From Bradyrhizobium monzae (GTDB taxonomy: Bacteria > Pseudomonadota > Alphaproteobacteria > Rhizobiales > Xanthobacteraceae), in NCBI RefSeq assembly GCF_021458635.1, contig NZ_JAIRDQ010000016.1, forward strand, positions 3,216 through 67,215: a stretch of DNA of 64,000 nt, in the 5' to 3' direction. This document shows, one piece after another, positions 42,507 to 50,892 of this stretch. The notes under the pieces are model-generated. The model was not told the DNA's origin, searched no databases, and saw nothing but the letters and a program-made list of their open reading frames with translations. A program made the position numbers and the translations under genes. How positions within the stretch are numbered: the first letter of the stretch is position 1; each line of letters starts with the position of its first letter.

Positions 42507-43234
42507 TCGAGCTCAAAGACGTCCACAAGAGCTTTGGCCAGAACGAGGTGCTCAAGGGCATCACGGCTTCCGTGCAGAAGGGCGAGGTGGTCTGCATCAT
42601 TGGCCCTTCCGGTTCGGGCAAGTCGACGATCCTGCGCTGTATCAACGGGCTCGAAAGCTACGACCGCGGCGAGATCAGCGTCGAGGGATTGAAGGTCGAC
42701 CGCGATGCGTCCTCCATCGTGAAGGTCCGTACCCAGGTCTCGATGGTGTTCCAGCGCTTCAACCTGTTCCCGCATCGGACGGTGCTGGAGAACGTCGTCG
42801 AAGGTCCACTCTTCGTGAAGAGGGAGCCGCGCACGCAGGCGCTCGAGCGCGGCCGCGCGCTGCTTGCCCAGGTGGGCCTTGCCGAAAAGGCCGATGCGCA
42901 TCCGCCGCAGCTCTCCGGGGGGCAGCAGCAGCGCGTCGCGATCGCGCGGGCGCTGGCGATGCAGCCCAAGGCGATCCTGTTCGACGAGCCGACTTCGGCG
43001 CTCGATCCCGAACTGGTCGGCGATGTGCTCGGCGTGATGCGCAAGCTCGCTGACGACGGCATGACCATGGTCGTCGTCACCCACGAGATGGGCTTTGCCC
43101 GCGACGTTGCCGATCGCGTGCTGTTCATCGATGGCGGCGTGATCGTCGAGCAGGGGCCGGCCAAAACGCTGCTTAACCAACCCCAGCATCCGCGCACGCA
43201 GGACTTTTTGCGCCGCGTGCTGCATCCGCTCTGA
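42503..43234 (+). CDS. polar amino acid ABC transporter ATPase
   Basis: 243 residues from ATG 42503. Walker A GPSGSGKST near residue 35, ABC signature LSGGQQQRVAIARAL, Walker B ILFDEPTSALDPE and switch His in VVVTHEMGFA, all intact. GlnQ/HisP type. It overlaps the permease by ATGA and is followed 13 bp later by the FAD oxidase, so all four genes are probably one transcript. Confidence 0.95.
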   Translation: MIELKDVHKSFGQNEVLKGITASVQKGEVVCIIGPSGSGKSTILRCINGLESYDRGEISVEGLKVDRDASSIVKVRTQVSMVFQRFNLFPHRTVLENVVEGPLFVKREPRTQALERGRALLAQVGLAEKADAHPPQLSGGQQQRVAIARALAMQPKAILFDEPTSALDPELVGDVLGVMRKLADDGMTMVVVTHEMGFARDVADRVLFIDGGVIVEQGPAKTLLNQPQHPRTQDFLRRVLHPL

Positions 43235-43247
43235 CCGGACTCCTATA

Positions 43248-44531
43248 ATGACGCGCCAGCCACTGCCGCCCTCGCTTTATGCTGAGACCGCCGTCGCGCC
43301 GGTGGCCACGCCGCCACTCGATGCGGACAAGACCGTCTCCGTCGCGATCGTCGGCGGTGGTTACACGGGGCTTTCCACGGCGCTGCATCTGGCGGAGCAG
43401 GGTGTCGAGGCGCTGGTGCTGGAAGCGCAGGAGCCGGGCTGGGGCGCGTCAGGCAATAATGGCGGCCACACCAATCCCGGCCTGAAGCACGATGCCGATC
43501 AGATCGAGGCCGATTTCGGCGCTGAGCTCGGCCGCCGCATGATCGCGTTCTCCTATGGCACGACAAACTTCACGCATGGTTTGATCCGCCGCTACCAGAT
43601 CCCCTGCGAAGCGCGGCAGAACGGCACGCTGCGCGCGGCCTACAACGAGGCCAGCGCCGCCGCGATCGAAAAGACCGCGCAGCAGTGTATCCGCCGCGGC
43701 ATGCCGGTGTCGTATCTGAACCGCGAGCAGTTGCGCGAGATGACCGGCACGGATCGCTACATCGGCGCCATGCTGGACGCGCGTGGTGGCGATCTGCATC
43801 CGCTCAGCTACGCCCGTGGCCTCGCGCGTGCCGCGATCTCCACAGGCGCGAAGGTGCACGGTGAGACGCCGGCGCTATCGCTCCGGCGCGAGGGCGACCG
43901 CTGGCGCATCGAGACGCCGCGTGCGGTGGTGCATGCCGACAAGGTGTTGCTCGCCACCAACGGATTTACGGACGATCTCTGGCCGGCGCTCCGCCGCACC
44001 ATCGTGCCGGTGTTTTCGTCGATCGCCGCTACTGCGCCGCTGTCGGACGAGGTCGCGCGCGCGATCATGCCGACGCGCCCGGTGCTGTACGAGAGCGGCC
44101 ACATCACCGTCTATTACCGCATCGACCAGAGCAACCGCCTCCTGATGGGCGGCCGTGGCCCGATGCGCTGGATCAATTCGCCGAACGACGTCGCCTACCT
44201 CATGCGCTACGCCGAGCGGTTATGGCCACAGCTCAAGGGCGTGACCTGGACCCATGGCTGGAACAGCCGGCTTGCGATCACCAAGGATCATTATCCGCAC
44301 GTGCACGAGCCCGCGGAAAACATCCTGATCTCGCTCGGCTGCAACGGCCGCGGCGTCGCGCTCTCGACCGCGATGGGCGCGCAGCTCGCGCGCCGGCTGA
44401 TCGGCGGTGCCAAGGCCGAGATCGACATGCCTGTCACCGGCATCAAGCCGATCCCGATGCATGCGTTCTGGCCGGTCGGCGTGACGACTGCCGTGATTGC
44501 CGGCCGTGTCCGTGACCGGCTGGGGATCTAG
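43248..44531 (+). CDS. PuuB-like FAD-dependent amine oxidoreductase
   Basis: 427 residues, DAO fold. The N-terminal motif is VAIVGGGYTGLSTALHLAEQGVEALVLEA, followed by GWGASGNNGGHTNPG (covalent-FAD-type loop) and a C-terminal LGCNGRGVALSTAMGAQLARR. The pattern fits gamma-glutamylputrescine oxidase (PuuB/OrdL) and related amine oxidases. It is the fourth gene of the amino acid ABC operon. Its stop shares CTAG with the convergent gamma-glutamyltransferase gene. Substrate inference is from family and context; no glutamylputrescine synthetase is in the window. Confidence 0.85.
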   Translation: MTRQPLPPSLYAETAVAPVATPPLDADKTVSVAIVGGGYTGLSTALHLAEQGVEALVLEAQEPGWGASGNNGGHTNPGLKHDADQIEADFGAELGRRMIAFSYGTTNFTHGLIRRYQIPCEARQNGTLRAAYNEASAAAIEKTAQQCIRRGMPVSYLNREQLREMTGTDRYIGAMLDARGGDLHPLSYARGLARAAISTGAKVHGETPALSLRREGDRWRIETPRAVVHADKVLLATNGFTDDLWPALRRTIVPVFSSIAATAPLSDEVARAIMPTRPVLYESGHITVYYRIDQSNRLLMGGRGPMRWINSPNDVAYLMRYAERLWPQLKGVTWTHGWNSRLAITKDHYPHVHEPAENILISLGCNGRGVALSTAMGAQLARRLIGGAKAEIDMPVTGIKPIPMHAFWPVGVTTAVIAGRVRDRLGI

Positions 44532-46117
44532 CTCTCAGCCACCGCGTCGGCCCAGGGCTGGAAGATCTCGACCGCGCCGGAATTGATGTCGCCGTCACGC
44601 ATCACCACGCTCGGGCAGGCGAATTTCATCGGCAGGGTCTGCACCGGTGTTTCCCGATAGTCGAACCGTGTGGCAAGCGCCTTCCGGGTATCCGCCGGCA
44701 GCCGCGTGTCGCCGAGCACGATCGCGCCTTCGCTGCAATCGATGCGGGGCTGATGGATGGCGGCATCGAGGTCCATGTCGAAATCCATCGCAAAGGACAC
44801 GAGCTGCAGCACCGAGGGCAGGATGCGGCGGCCGCCGGAGGCACCTACCGCGAGACGTTTGCCGTCCTTGGTCTCGGCGATGACGGGCGTGTAGTTGGTG
44901 AGGCAGCGCTTGCCGGGGGCGAGCGAGTTGGTGGTGCCCGGAGTCGGATCGAACCACATGATGCCGTTGTTCATGGGAATGCCGGTGTGCGGCGTCACAT
45001 ATTTCGAGCCAAAGGATGAGAGCAGTGTCTGCGTCACCGCGGCGATGTTGCCGTCTCGGTCGACCACGGAGAAATGCGTGGTGCAGGCGGGTGCCAGATA
45101 TTCGGCGCCGAGCGAGCGCTTGCCGTCGGCATCGCCCATGTCCTTGAGCCGTTCGCTGAAGGCCGCCTGCAGGGCGGCGGCATATTCGGCATAGGCGGCG
45201 GCATCCGGCGTGCCCGCCGGCTTCAGACCCTGTTGCAACAGGCGCAGCGCGTGCGCCATCGTCGGCCCGGCGGTAAGCTCCGGCGTCGCAAGCACCTTGC
45301 CGCCGCGATAGGGGATCGCCAGCGGCTCGCGCAGATGGGCGCGGAACGCGGCGAGATCCTCGACCGACAGCGAGCCGCCATCGGCCTTGACGTCAGACGC
45401 GATGCTCTTGGCGAGATCGCCCTGATAGAAGTCGCGCGGCCCGGTCTCGGCGAGGTGCAACAGCGTCGCCTTCAGATTGTCCTGCGGCAGCCGGATCTCG
45501 GCCTCGATGCTCCAGGGCGGGCTCGGGGGCAGGCCGTCCTTCAAAAACATTTCTGCGCTCGCGGGATAGCGCCGAAGATCCGCCGCCGAGCCCGCGATCG
45601 TCAGCTCGGTCCACCAGTCGACCAGCAGGCCTTCGCCGGCGAGCGCCACTGCCGGAGCGACCAATTCTTTCCACGACATCCTGGCGTATCGACGGTGAAC
45701 TTCCTCCATGCCGGCGACAACGCCTGGGACGGCGATCGCGCCGGGACCGTGAACGTTGCGGTCGTCCTTGACACGCGGCCACGGAAACAGGTCGGTAGCG
45801 ACGCGGTCTCCGGTGATGGGATAATCGGCGGCGCGTACGCTCTGCGGCGCGCTCATGCCATAGTCGATCACCTCGTAGCGATTTTCCTTGGCGCGGTAGA
45901 GCACCATCGCGCCGCCGCCGCCGATGCCGCTGTTCCAGGGCTCGAGCACGTTCAGTGCAAAGGTGGTCGCCACGATCGCGTCGACGCAATCGCCGCCCGC
46001 TGCCAGCACCTGCGCTCCCACCTCGGCCGCCCGCCGCGATTGCGAGGCCACGATGCCGCCCCTGGATGTGACGGCGGGTTTGCGGACGGTTTGGTTGAGG
46101 CTGAATTGATGAGGCAT
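44528..46117 (-). CDS. gamma-glutamyltransferase (YwrD-like)
   Basis: 529 residues from ATG 46117; the in-frame region upstream to 46936 runs antisense through the enoyl-CoA hydratase and is not coding. N-terminal region SRGGIVASQSRRAAEVGAQVLAAGGDCVDAIVA and central autoprocessing site with nucleophile Thr in CTTHFSVVDRDGN near residue 340; small subunit has GGRRILPSVLQ. No signal peptide is seen, so it may be cytoplasmic like YwrD-type members. It could hydrolyse or transfer gamma-glutamyl groups of glutathione or gamma-glutamyl amines. Convergent with the PuuB-like gene. Confidence 0.9.
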   Translation of the reverse strand: MPHQFSLNQTVRKPAVTSRGGIVASQSRRAAEVGAQVLAAGGDCVDAIVATTFALNVLEPWNSGIGGGGAMVLYRAKENRYEVIDYGMSAPQSVRAADYPITGDRVATDLFPWPRVKDDRNVHGPGAIAVPGVVAGMEEVHRRYARMSWKELVAPAVALAGEGLLVDWWTELTIAGSAADLRRYPASAEMFLKDGLPPSPPWSIEAEIRLPQDNLKATLLHLAETGPRDFYQGDLAKSIASDVKADGGSLSVEDLAAFRAHLREPLAIPYRGGKVLATPELTAGPTMAHALRLLQQGLKPAGTPDAAAYAEYAAALQAAFSERLKDMGDADGKRSLGAEYLAPACTTHFSVVDRDGNIAAVTQTLLSSFGSKYVTPHTGIPMNNGIMWFDPTPGTTNSLAPGKRCLTNYTPVIAETKDGKRLAVGASGGRRILPSVLQLVSFAMDFDMDLDAAIHQPRIDCSEGAIVLGDTRLPADTRKALATRFDYRETPVQTLPMKFACPSVVMRDGDINSGAVEIFQPWADAVAES

Positions 46118-46246
46118 GTCGCTGAACTCTGTCTTCAGTTGTCTTCTTGATTCAGTCGTTGCGCTGACGTCGGAGCTCCGCAATTGGCGGAGCGCGCGAA
46201 CAATGGCACATTGCCGGCAACGAGAACATCGAAAGGGAGACGCGAC

Positions 46247-47020
46247 ATGGCAGGTGTGAAACAGGCGCGGGATGGCGCCGTCGGGATTTTGACGCTCGAC
46301 GAGCCGGCAAGCCTGAACGCGATGACGCCGGACCTGCTCGGTGCGCTTGCCGTCGTCGTCGCCGAGATGAGTGCGGATGAGGATGTCCGTGCGCTGGTTC
46401 TCACCGGCGCGGGGCGTGGTTTTTGCTCGGGACAGAATTTGAAGGCGGCGGGAGCGCTGGGCGAGGACCTCACGGCCGGCGTCATGCGCTTCTACTGGCC
46501 GGCCTTCAAGGCGTTGCGCGAATGCCGCGTGCCTGTCGTCGTTGCCGTCAACGGCGTCGCGGCCGGCGGCGGCTTCAGCCTGGCGATGGCCGGTGACATG
46601 ATTGTTGCGGCGCGGTCGGCGAGCTTCATCCAGGTGTTCAGTCGTATCGCTCTGGTGCCCGATCTCGGCTCGACCTGGCTGCTGCCGCGGCTGATCGGCC
46701 GGCAGCGCGCGCTCGAACTGATGCTCCTGAACGAGCCGCTCACGGCCGAGCGCGCGCAGGAGATCGGCCTGGTGCGGCAGGTCGTCGACGATGCGAAGCT
46801 GATGGAGGAGGCGTTGACCTTGGCGCGCCGTCTCGCCGATGGCCCGACCCGCGCCCTGGTCGCGACGCGCGCGCTGGTCGAGGAGAGCGAGCATATGAGC
46901 TACGAGGCGCAGTTCCGCCGCGAGATCGAGCTTCAAGCCACGATCCGCACCAGCGCCGATGCCGTCGAAGGCCGCAAGGCCTTCGTCGAGAAGCGCAAGG
47001 CGAAGTTTACGGGGCGGTGA
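46247..47020 (+). CDS. enoyl-CoA hydratase/isomerase family protein
   Basis: 257 residues from ATG 46247 with AAAGGGAG upstream. Crotonase fold: LDEPASLNAMTPDLL, the oxyanion-hole loop GRGFCSGQNLK and the second oxyanion region AVNGVAAGGGFSLAMAGDMIVAA. The catalytic Glu pair of true hydratases is partly changed: the segment reads SRIALVPDLGSTWLLPRLIG, as in PaaG-type isomerases. So 2-(1,2-epoxyphenylacetyl)-CoA isomerase or a similar isomerase is possible. It is divergent from the gamma-glutamyltransferase. Confidence 0.88.
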   Translation: MAGVKQARDGAVGILTLDEPASLNAMTPDLLGALAVVVAEMSADEDVRALVLTGAGRGFCSGQNLKAAGALGEDLTAGVMRFYWPAFKALRECRVPVVVAVNGVAAGGGFSLAMAGDMIVAARSASFIQVFSRIALVPDLGSTWLLPRLIGRQRALELMLLNEPLTAERAQEIGLVRQVVDDAKLMEEALTLARRLADGPTRALVATRALVEESEHMSYEAQFRREIELQATIRTSADAVEGRKAFVEKRKAKFTGR

Positions 47021-47030
47021 CCCTCTCTGC

Positions 47031-47116
47031 CGTCATGGCCGGGCCTTGTCCCGGCCATCAACGTTCTTCCGCGCTGGGCAAAGACGTGGATGCCCGGGAC
47101 GAGCCCGGGCACGACG
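47031..47116. repeat. double-hairpin palindromic element
   Basis: Two hairpins are nested in an outer inverted repeat. ATGGCCGGG/CCCGGCCAT spans 47035-47058 and GCCCGGG/CCCGGGC spans 47092-47110, with CGTCATGG- and -GCACGACG ends. It is of the CGTCATGGCCGGG intergenic type familiar in Bradyrhizobium. It lies between the enoyl-CoA hydratase stop and convergent small genes. Confidence 0.75.
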
Positions 47117-47159
47117 AGTTGAGAGACCGGTCAGTTGGAAAGCGGCAAAGCCGCGGAGG

Positions 47160-47336
47160 TCACAGCCCCCGGTTCAGCCGGCTGGCCTGATATTTGGCGT
47201 GCCATTTCGGACCCGGGCCGCGCATGTAGTGCAGCTCGGGGCGGTAGGGGTTGCCTGCGATCCGCACCAGCTTCTGCCATTTGGCGGCAACGTAGGTGAA
47301 GGGCTGGCGGAACAGGGTCAAGGAAGCGAACAGCAC
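47160..47336 (-). CDS. small basic hypothetical protein
   Basis: 58 residues from GTG 47336, with GAGG 8 nt before it. The translation is sensible: LFASLTLFRQPFTYVAAKWQ, then KLVRIAGNPYRPELHYMRGP and a basic tail GPKWHAKYQASRLNRGL. It is rich in aromatic and basic residues and lacks a signal peptide. It follows the DUF6894 gene by 9 nt on the same strand, so they are likely co-translated. I do not recognise a family. Confidence 0.55.
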   Translation of the reverse strand: MLFASLTLFRQPFTYVAAKWQKLVRIAGNPYRPELHYMRGPGPKWHAKYQASRLNRGL

Positions 47337-47345
47337 GGCATCACC

Positions 47346-47579
47346 TCAATGCGGCTTGCCGAGCATGGCGGTGAAGGGGAGATCGAAAAGATCCTCGCCG
47401 TCAGAGCCGCTGACATGGATCACCCAGTCGCGCCAGTCTTCAGCACCGGGCGTCAGGATCATCGACTGCATGATCTGGGCGGCGCGGTCACGCGCCTCGG
47501 TCAGGCTGGCTACTGCGGCGCCGTTGCGATCGATCAGCGTGCCGTCGGTATTGGAGCAGTGAAAATAGACCTGGACCAT
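47346..47579 (-). CDS. DUF6894-like small protein
   Basis: 77 residues from ATG 47579 with a perfect AGGAGG 5 nt upstream; 20 upstream in-frame codons lack such a site. The layout VYFHCSNTDGTLIDRNGAAVASLTEARDRAAQIM and the C-terminal WRDWVIHVSGSDGEDLFDLPF match the DUF6894 type, common in Bradyrhizobium and Methylobacterium. Members are usually short, soluble and of unknown function. Confidence 0.8.
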   Translation of the reverse strand: MVQVYFHCSNTDGTLIDRNGAAVASLTEARDRAAQIMQSMILTPGAEDWRDWVIHVSGSDGEDLFDLPFTAMLGKPH

Positions 47580-47786
47580 ATGCGCCTCCTGTAGGGAGCG
47601 GTCGGGACGGCAAACGGATACCACCCGAAGCATTCGCAAAAAATTCGGGATGAGCCCGGTAAGGGAATCTACGGGGATTGGTCGGCACGAAGAGCCCCGC
47701 GGGTTTGATCACAGGCGGGTGATGTTCAACTGGACGGCGCCTAGCGGGCATGGAACAAGCTTCGACCGAAAGTCCGGGAGACGGCT

Positions 47787-49862
47787 GTGAATCAGCTCAC
47801 ATTTCAGGCTGGACGCCGAAGCTTGTGCGTGGGTGTCGTCGCCTTCGCGGCGGTCTTGCTCGGCTTCGGTTCACTGGCCGCATCCGATTCTGTGAGGAAA
47901 AGCGGCTACGCGGTGGGAACGGAGACCTGCGGCAGCGGCGATCTCGCCTTTCCCAAGGTCCAGATCGACATGAAGGCCGGCTTTTGCGCCGGCCTCGTCG
48001 CCAGCGAAGAGGATCAGCTGAAATTTCCGCGGTCGATCATCCAGCTGCCCGGCCACGACCTGTTCGTGGTTGCCGACATGGGCGGCTGGGGCCACGCCGA
48101 TGGCCGGCTGCTGCTGCTCGATCCCCACGCGGCCGGCGGCCAGCGGTTCAAGGAGCTCCTGACCGGGGTCGAATATCCGTTCGGCCTCGTGATCGGCCCG
48201 GACAAGAAGCTCTACGCCTCGACCGCCGAGACAATCTTCCGCTTCGATCCGCTCGCGGACAATCCGCGCGGCACGGTCGAGACCATCATTCGTCATATGC
48301 CGGGCCGCCGCATCACGCTGCCCGACGGCACCAGGCTCGAGGAGAGCGCGCACCCGCTCAAGCAGTTCGTGTTCGATCGCAACGGTCGGTTGTTCGTCAA
48401 TGTCGGCGCCCACAGCGACGACTGCATCACGCCGGCACCGATCAGGAGGCCTTGCGCGCCGGCTGAAAGTGCGTCCGCCATGGCCGCGATCTGGCTGTTC
48501 ACGCCACCGTCAGGTGGCGTTTTTCCGGCGTTGAAGCCTGGCGATACCGACCCGCCACATACGATCTACGCGCGGGGCCTGCGCAATTCGATGGCGCTGG
48601 TGTTGCACCCGAACTTTCCCGATGCCGGCTACGCGTTCCTGCAAGGCGAGAACGGTCGCGATCTACCCGACATCTTCAAGCCGAACGAGGAGATCAACGC
48701 GATCGAGCAAGGCAGGCATTATGGCTGGCCCTATTGTTACGACCTGTCGACGCCGAGCCCGGAATTCAAGCTCGTGCTGCAAGCCGGAATCTACAAGACG
48801 CTCTGCACGAGCAACGCGCTTTACAAGCAGCCGTTCTCGCTGATGCCGCCACACGGCGCGCCGCTTGCAATGCTGTATTATCACGGCTCTAAATTTCCGG
48901 AGCTCGAAGGCAAGCTGCTGGTCGGCCTGCACGGTTATCGCCCGACCGGCAGTCGCGTTCTGATCTACGACGTCGACGACCACGGTTTTCCGAAACCCGC
49001 CCCCGCGCCGGTGCGCTACCACGTGAGTTGTGCGGCCGATCCGACCCACAATTTTCAGACCGACGTCGGAGACGTCGCCGCCGCGCCGTTCGAGGAGTTG
49101 ATCGCCGGCTGGCACCGCGTCAATGGTGCGCGGCCGCAAGGCTCGCCGGTCGGCATGACGGTCGCCGAGGACGGTGCGATCTGGCTGGTCGAGGACAAGA
49201 ACCAGACCGTCATCCGCATCGATCGCGCTGCGGGCGATGCACCGCCGCCGCTGCCATGCGACACGCGCAGCCAGGCGCTGATCGACCAACTTGCTGCCTT
49301 CGTCGCCAGGGACGCGCAAAACAAGACCCGGCTCACCACGCTGCGCAAAAACCTTGTCGAAAAGCACTGCATCGGCTGTCACTCCGATTTCGGTCTGAAG
49401 GCGGGGCAGTCGGATGCCGACAAGGACGCGACCGTGCTGCGTTTCATGCTGTCGCAGGACGGCTGGATCTATCCGGGCGATCCGCAGTCCGGCAAGCTGC
49501 GCACGCGGCTGCGTGGCATCGGCGGGGAGAAGCTGATGCCGCCGGGCGGCGAGAGCCTGCCGAAGACCGAGCCCGGTTATGCGGCTCTGCTCACGACTGC
49601 GGATCTGCTCGTTGCCAGGATGGTTCCGGGGACGCCGATGCGCGTCAAGCCAGGCCTGCCGCAGCGCAAGTTTTTCAGCAAGGCGAACAAGGAATGCGGC
49701 GAAATACCGGCCGCCAAGGTCGTTGTCGTGACACAAAGGAACGCTGTAGACAAACCGGGCTTCAGCCGATTCTTCCGGCCGGCCGATCCTCATTTGAATG
49801 GCGAGTGCAGCGACGACGATGGCTATTACATCCGGCAAGAATTTCTGGTGCCTGTGCAGTAG
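47787..49862 (+). CDS. sugar (sorbosone-type) dehydrogenase beta-propeller fused to cytochrome c
   Basis: 691 residues from GTG 47787 with GGGAG upstream and a signal segment (SLCVGVVAFAAVLLGFGSLAA). Residues about 70-495 form a GSDH-like propeller (PRSIIQLPGHDLFVVADMGG, YARGLRNSMALVLHPN, INAIEQGRHYGWPYCYD, PVGMTVAEDGAIWLVEDKNQTVIRI). Residues about 510-610 are a cytochrome c with one haem site, CIGCH near residue 529, and a likely Met ligand in KLMPPGGE. The enzyme would oxidise a sugar or aldehyde in the periplasm, passing electrons to its own haem. PQQ is the usual cofactor. It overlaps the next gene. Confidence 0.85.
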   Translation: MNQLTFQAGRRSLCVGVVAFAAVLLGFGSLAASDSVRKSGYAVGTETCGSGDLAFPKVQIDMKAGFCAGLVASEEDQLKFPRSIIQLPGHDLFVVADMGGWGHADGRLLLLDPHAAGGQRFKELLTGVEYPFGLVIGPDKKLYASTAETIFRFDPLADNPRGTVETIIRHMPGRRITLPDGTRLEESAHPLKQFVFDRNGRLFVNVGAHSDDCITPAPIRRPCAPAESASAMAAIWLFTPPSGGVFPALKPGDTDPPHTIYARGLRNSMALVLHPNFPDAGYAFLQGENGRDLPDIFKPNEEINAIEQGRHYGWPYCYDLSTPSPEFKLVLQAGIYKTLCTSNALYKQPFSLMPPHGAPLAMLYYHGSKFPELEGKLLVGLHGYRPTGSRVLIYDVDDHGFPKPAPAPVRYHVSCAADPTHNFQTDVGDVAAAPFEELIAGWHRVNGARPQGSPVGMTVAEDGAIWLVEDKNQTVIRIDRAAGDAPPPLPCDTRSQALIDQLAAFVARDAQNKTRLTTLRKNLVEKHCIGCHSDFGLKAGQSDADKDATVLRFMLSQDGWIYPGDPQSGKLRTRLRGIGGEKLMPPGGESLPKTEPGYAALLTTADLLVARMVPGTPMRVKPGLPQRKFFSKANKECGEIPAAKVVVVTQRNAVDKPGFSRFFRPADPHLNGECSDDDGYYIRQEFLVPVQ

Positions 49863-50760
49863 CATCCTGCTCGTTGTCGCGACGCCGCTCGTCGCAGCCG
49901 AGACGAAGTTGTTCGAAAGCGTGCAGGTGACGCCCGCCAGCGAATATACGTTCGGCATCGAAGGACCTGCCGCCGATCTCGACGGCAACCTCTTCGTCGT
50001 CAATTTCGGCAAGCCCGGCACCATCGGCCGATTGCCCGCGGGTGGTGCAGCGTCGGAAGCCTTTACAGCGCTCCCCGAGGGCAGTGTCGGCAACGCCATC
50101 CGCTTCGATCGCAACAGCACGATGTTCATCGCCGACTACAAGAAGCACAACATTTTTGCGATCCCGAAAGGCGGCAGCGAGCCAGCGGTCTGGTTTCACT
50201 CTGACGAGATGAACCAGCCCAACGACATCACCGTTGCCCGCGACGGCACGATCTACGCGAGCGATCCGAACTGGAAGGGCCGGGAAGGCCACATCTGGCG
50301 CATTGCGAAAGCCGCCGATGGCACGGTGCAGGGGCAGGTCATGTCGGCGCCGCGCGCGATGGGTACCACGAACGGCATCGATCTCAGCCCCGACGGCAAG
50401 ACGCTCTATGTCGGTGAATCCAGCAACGGCCAGGTCTGGTCCTATGCCATCCGCGGCAATGAGCTTGCCGACGCAAAGCTCATCAAAGCCTTCCAGCCCG
50501 ACACCATCGACGGCCTGCGCACCGACGTCACCGGCCGCCTCTATGTCGCGCGCATTCTCAAGGGAACGATCGCGCTGATGAAGCCGAGTGGCGCGGTCGA
50601 GCGCGAGATCGCGCTGAAGGGCAGAGAGCCAACCAATCTCGCTTTCGGCGGCAGCGACGGCAAGACTGTCTTCGTCACCCAGCGTCAGGGCGGCTTCATC
50701 GAATCCTTCCGTACCGACCAGCAGGGCCGCGAGCACTGTCTGCAGCGCGGGCGCTGCTGA
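49798..50760 (+). CDS. exported SMP-30/gluconolactonase-like beta-propeller protein
   Basis: 320 residues from ATG 49798, overlapping the previous gene by 65 bp in another frame; ATG 49819 is a good alternative. Signal segment FWCLCSSILLVVATPLVAA. Propeller blades include EGPAADLDGNLFVVNFG, EMNQPNDITVARDGTIYASD, TNGIDLSPDGKTLYVGES and GLRTDVTGRLYVA, the SMP-30/gluconolactonase pattern with its metal-site Glu, Asn and Asp. It may hydrolyse the lactone made by the upstream dehydrogenase, a sensible two-step periplasmic sugar oxidation. Confidence 0.85.
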   Translation: MASAATTMAITSGKNFWCLCSSILLVVATPLVAAETKLFESVQVTPASEYTFGIEGPAADLDGNLFVVNFGKPGTIGRLPAGGAASEAFTALPEGSVGNAIRFDRNSTMFIADYKKHNIFAIPKGGSEPAVWFHSDEMNQPNDITVARDGTIYASDPNWKGREGHIWRIAKAADGTVQGQVMSAPRAMGTTNGIDLSPDGKTLYVGESSNGQVWSYAIRGNELADAKLIKAFQPDTIDGLRTDVTGRLYVARILKGTIALMKPSGAVEREIALKGREPTNLAFGGSDGKTVFVTQRQGGFIESFRTDQQGREHCLQRGRC

Positions 50761-50892
50761 ACTCACCTCAAAAGACGATCTGCTTCCTGCGCAGAGCAGC
50801 GCGACAACGGCGGCATTCTTCTTGCTTGCTTCTGGCGGCCGCAGGGATCAAAAAAAGCTCCGTGGCACTGATGATGAGCACGGAGTGTTTGA

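Noticed and set aside
46118..46936. N-terminal extension of the gamma-glutamyltransferase frame
   Set aside because: The open frame continues upstream of ATG 46117, but runs antisense through the enoyl-CoA hydratase and has no family similarity; the family's own N-terminus begins at 46117.
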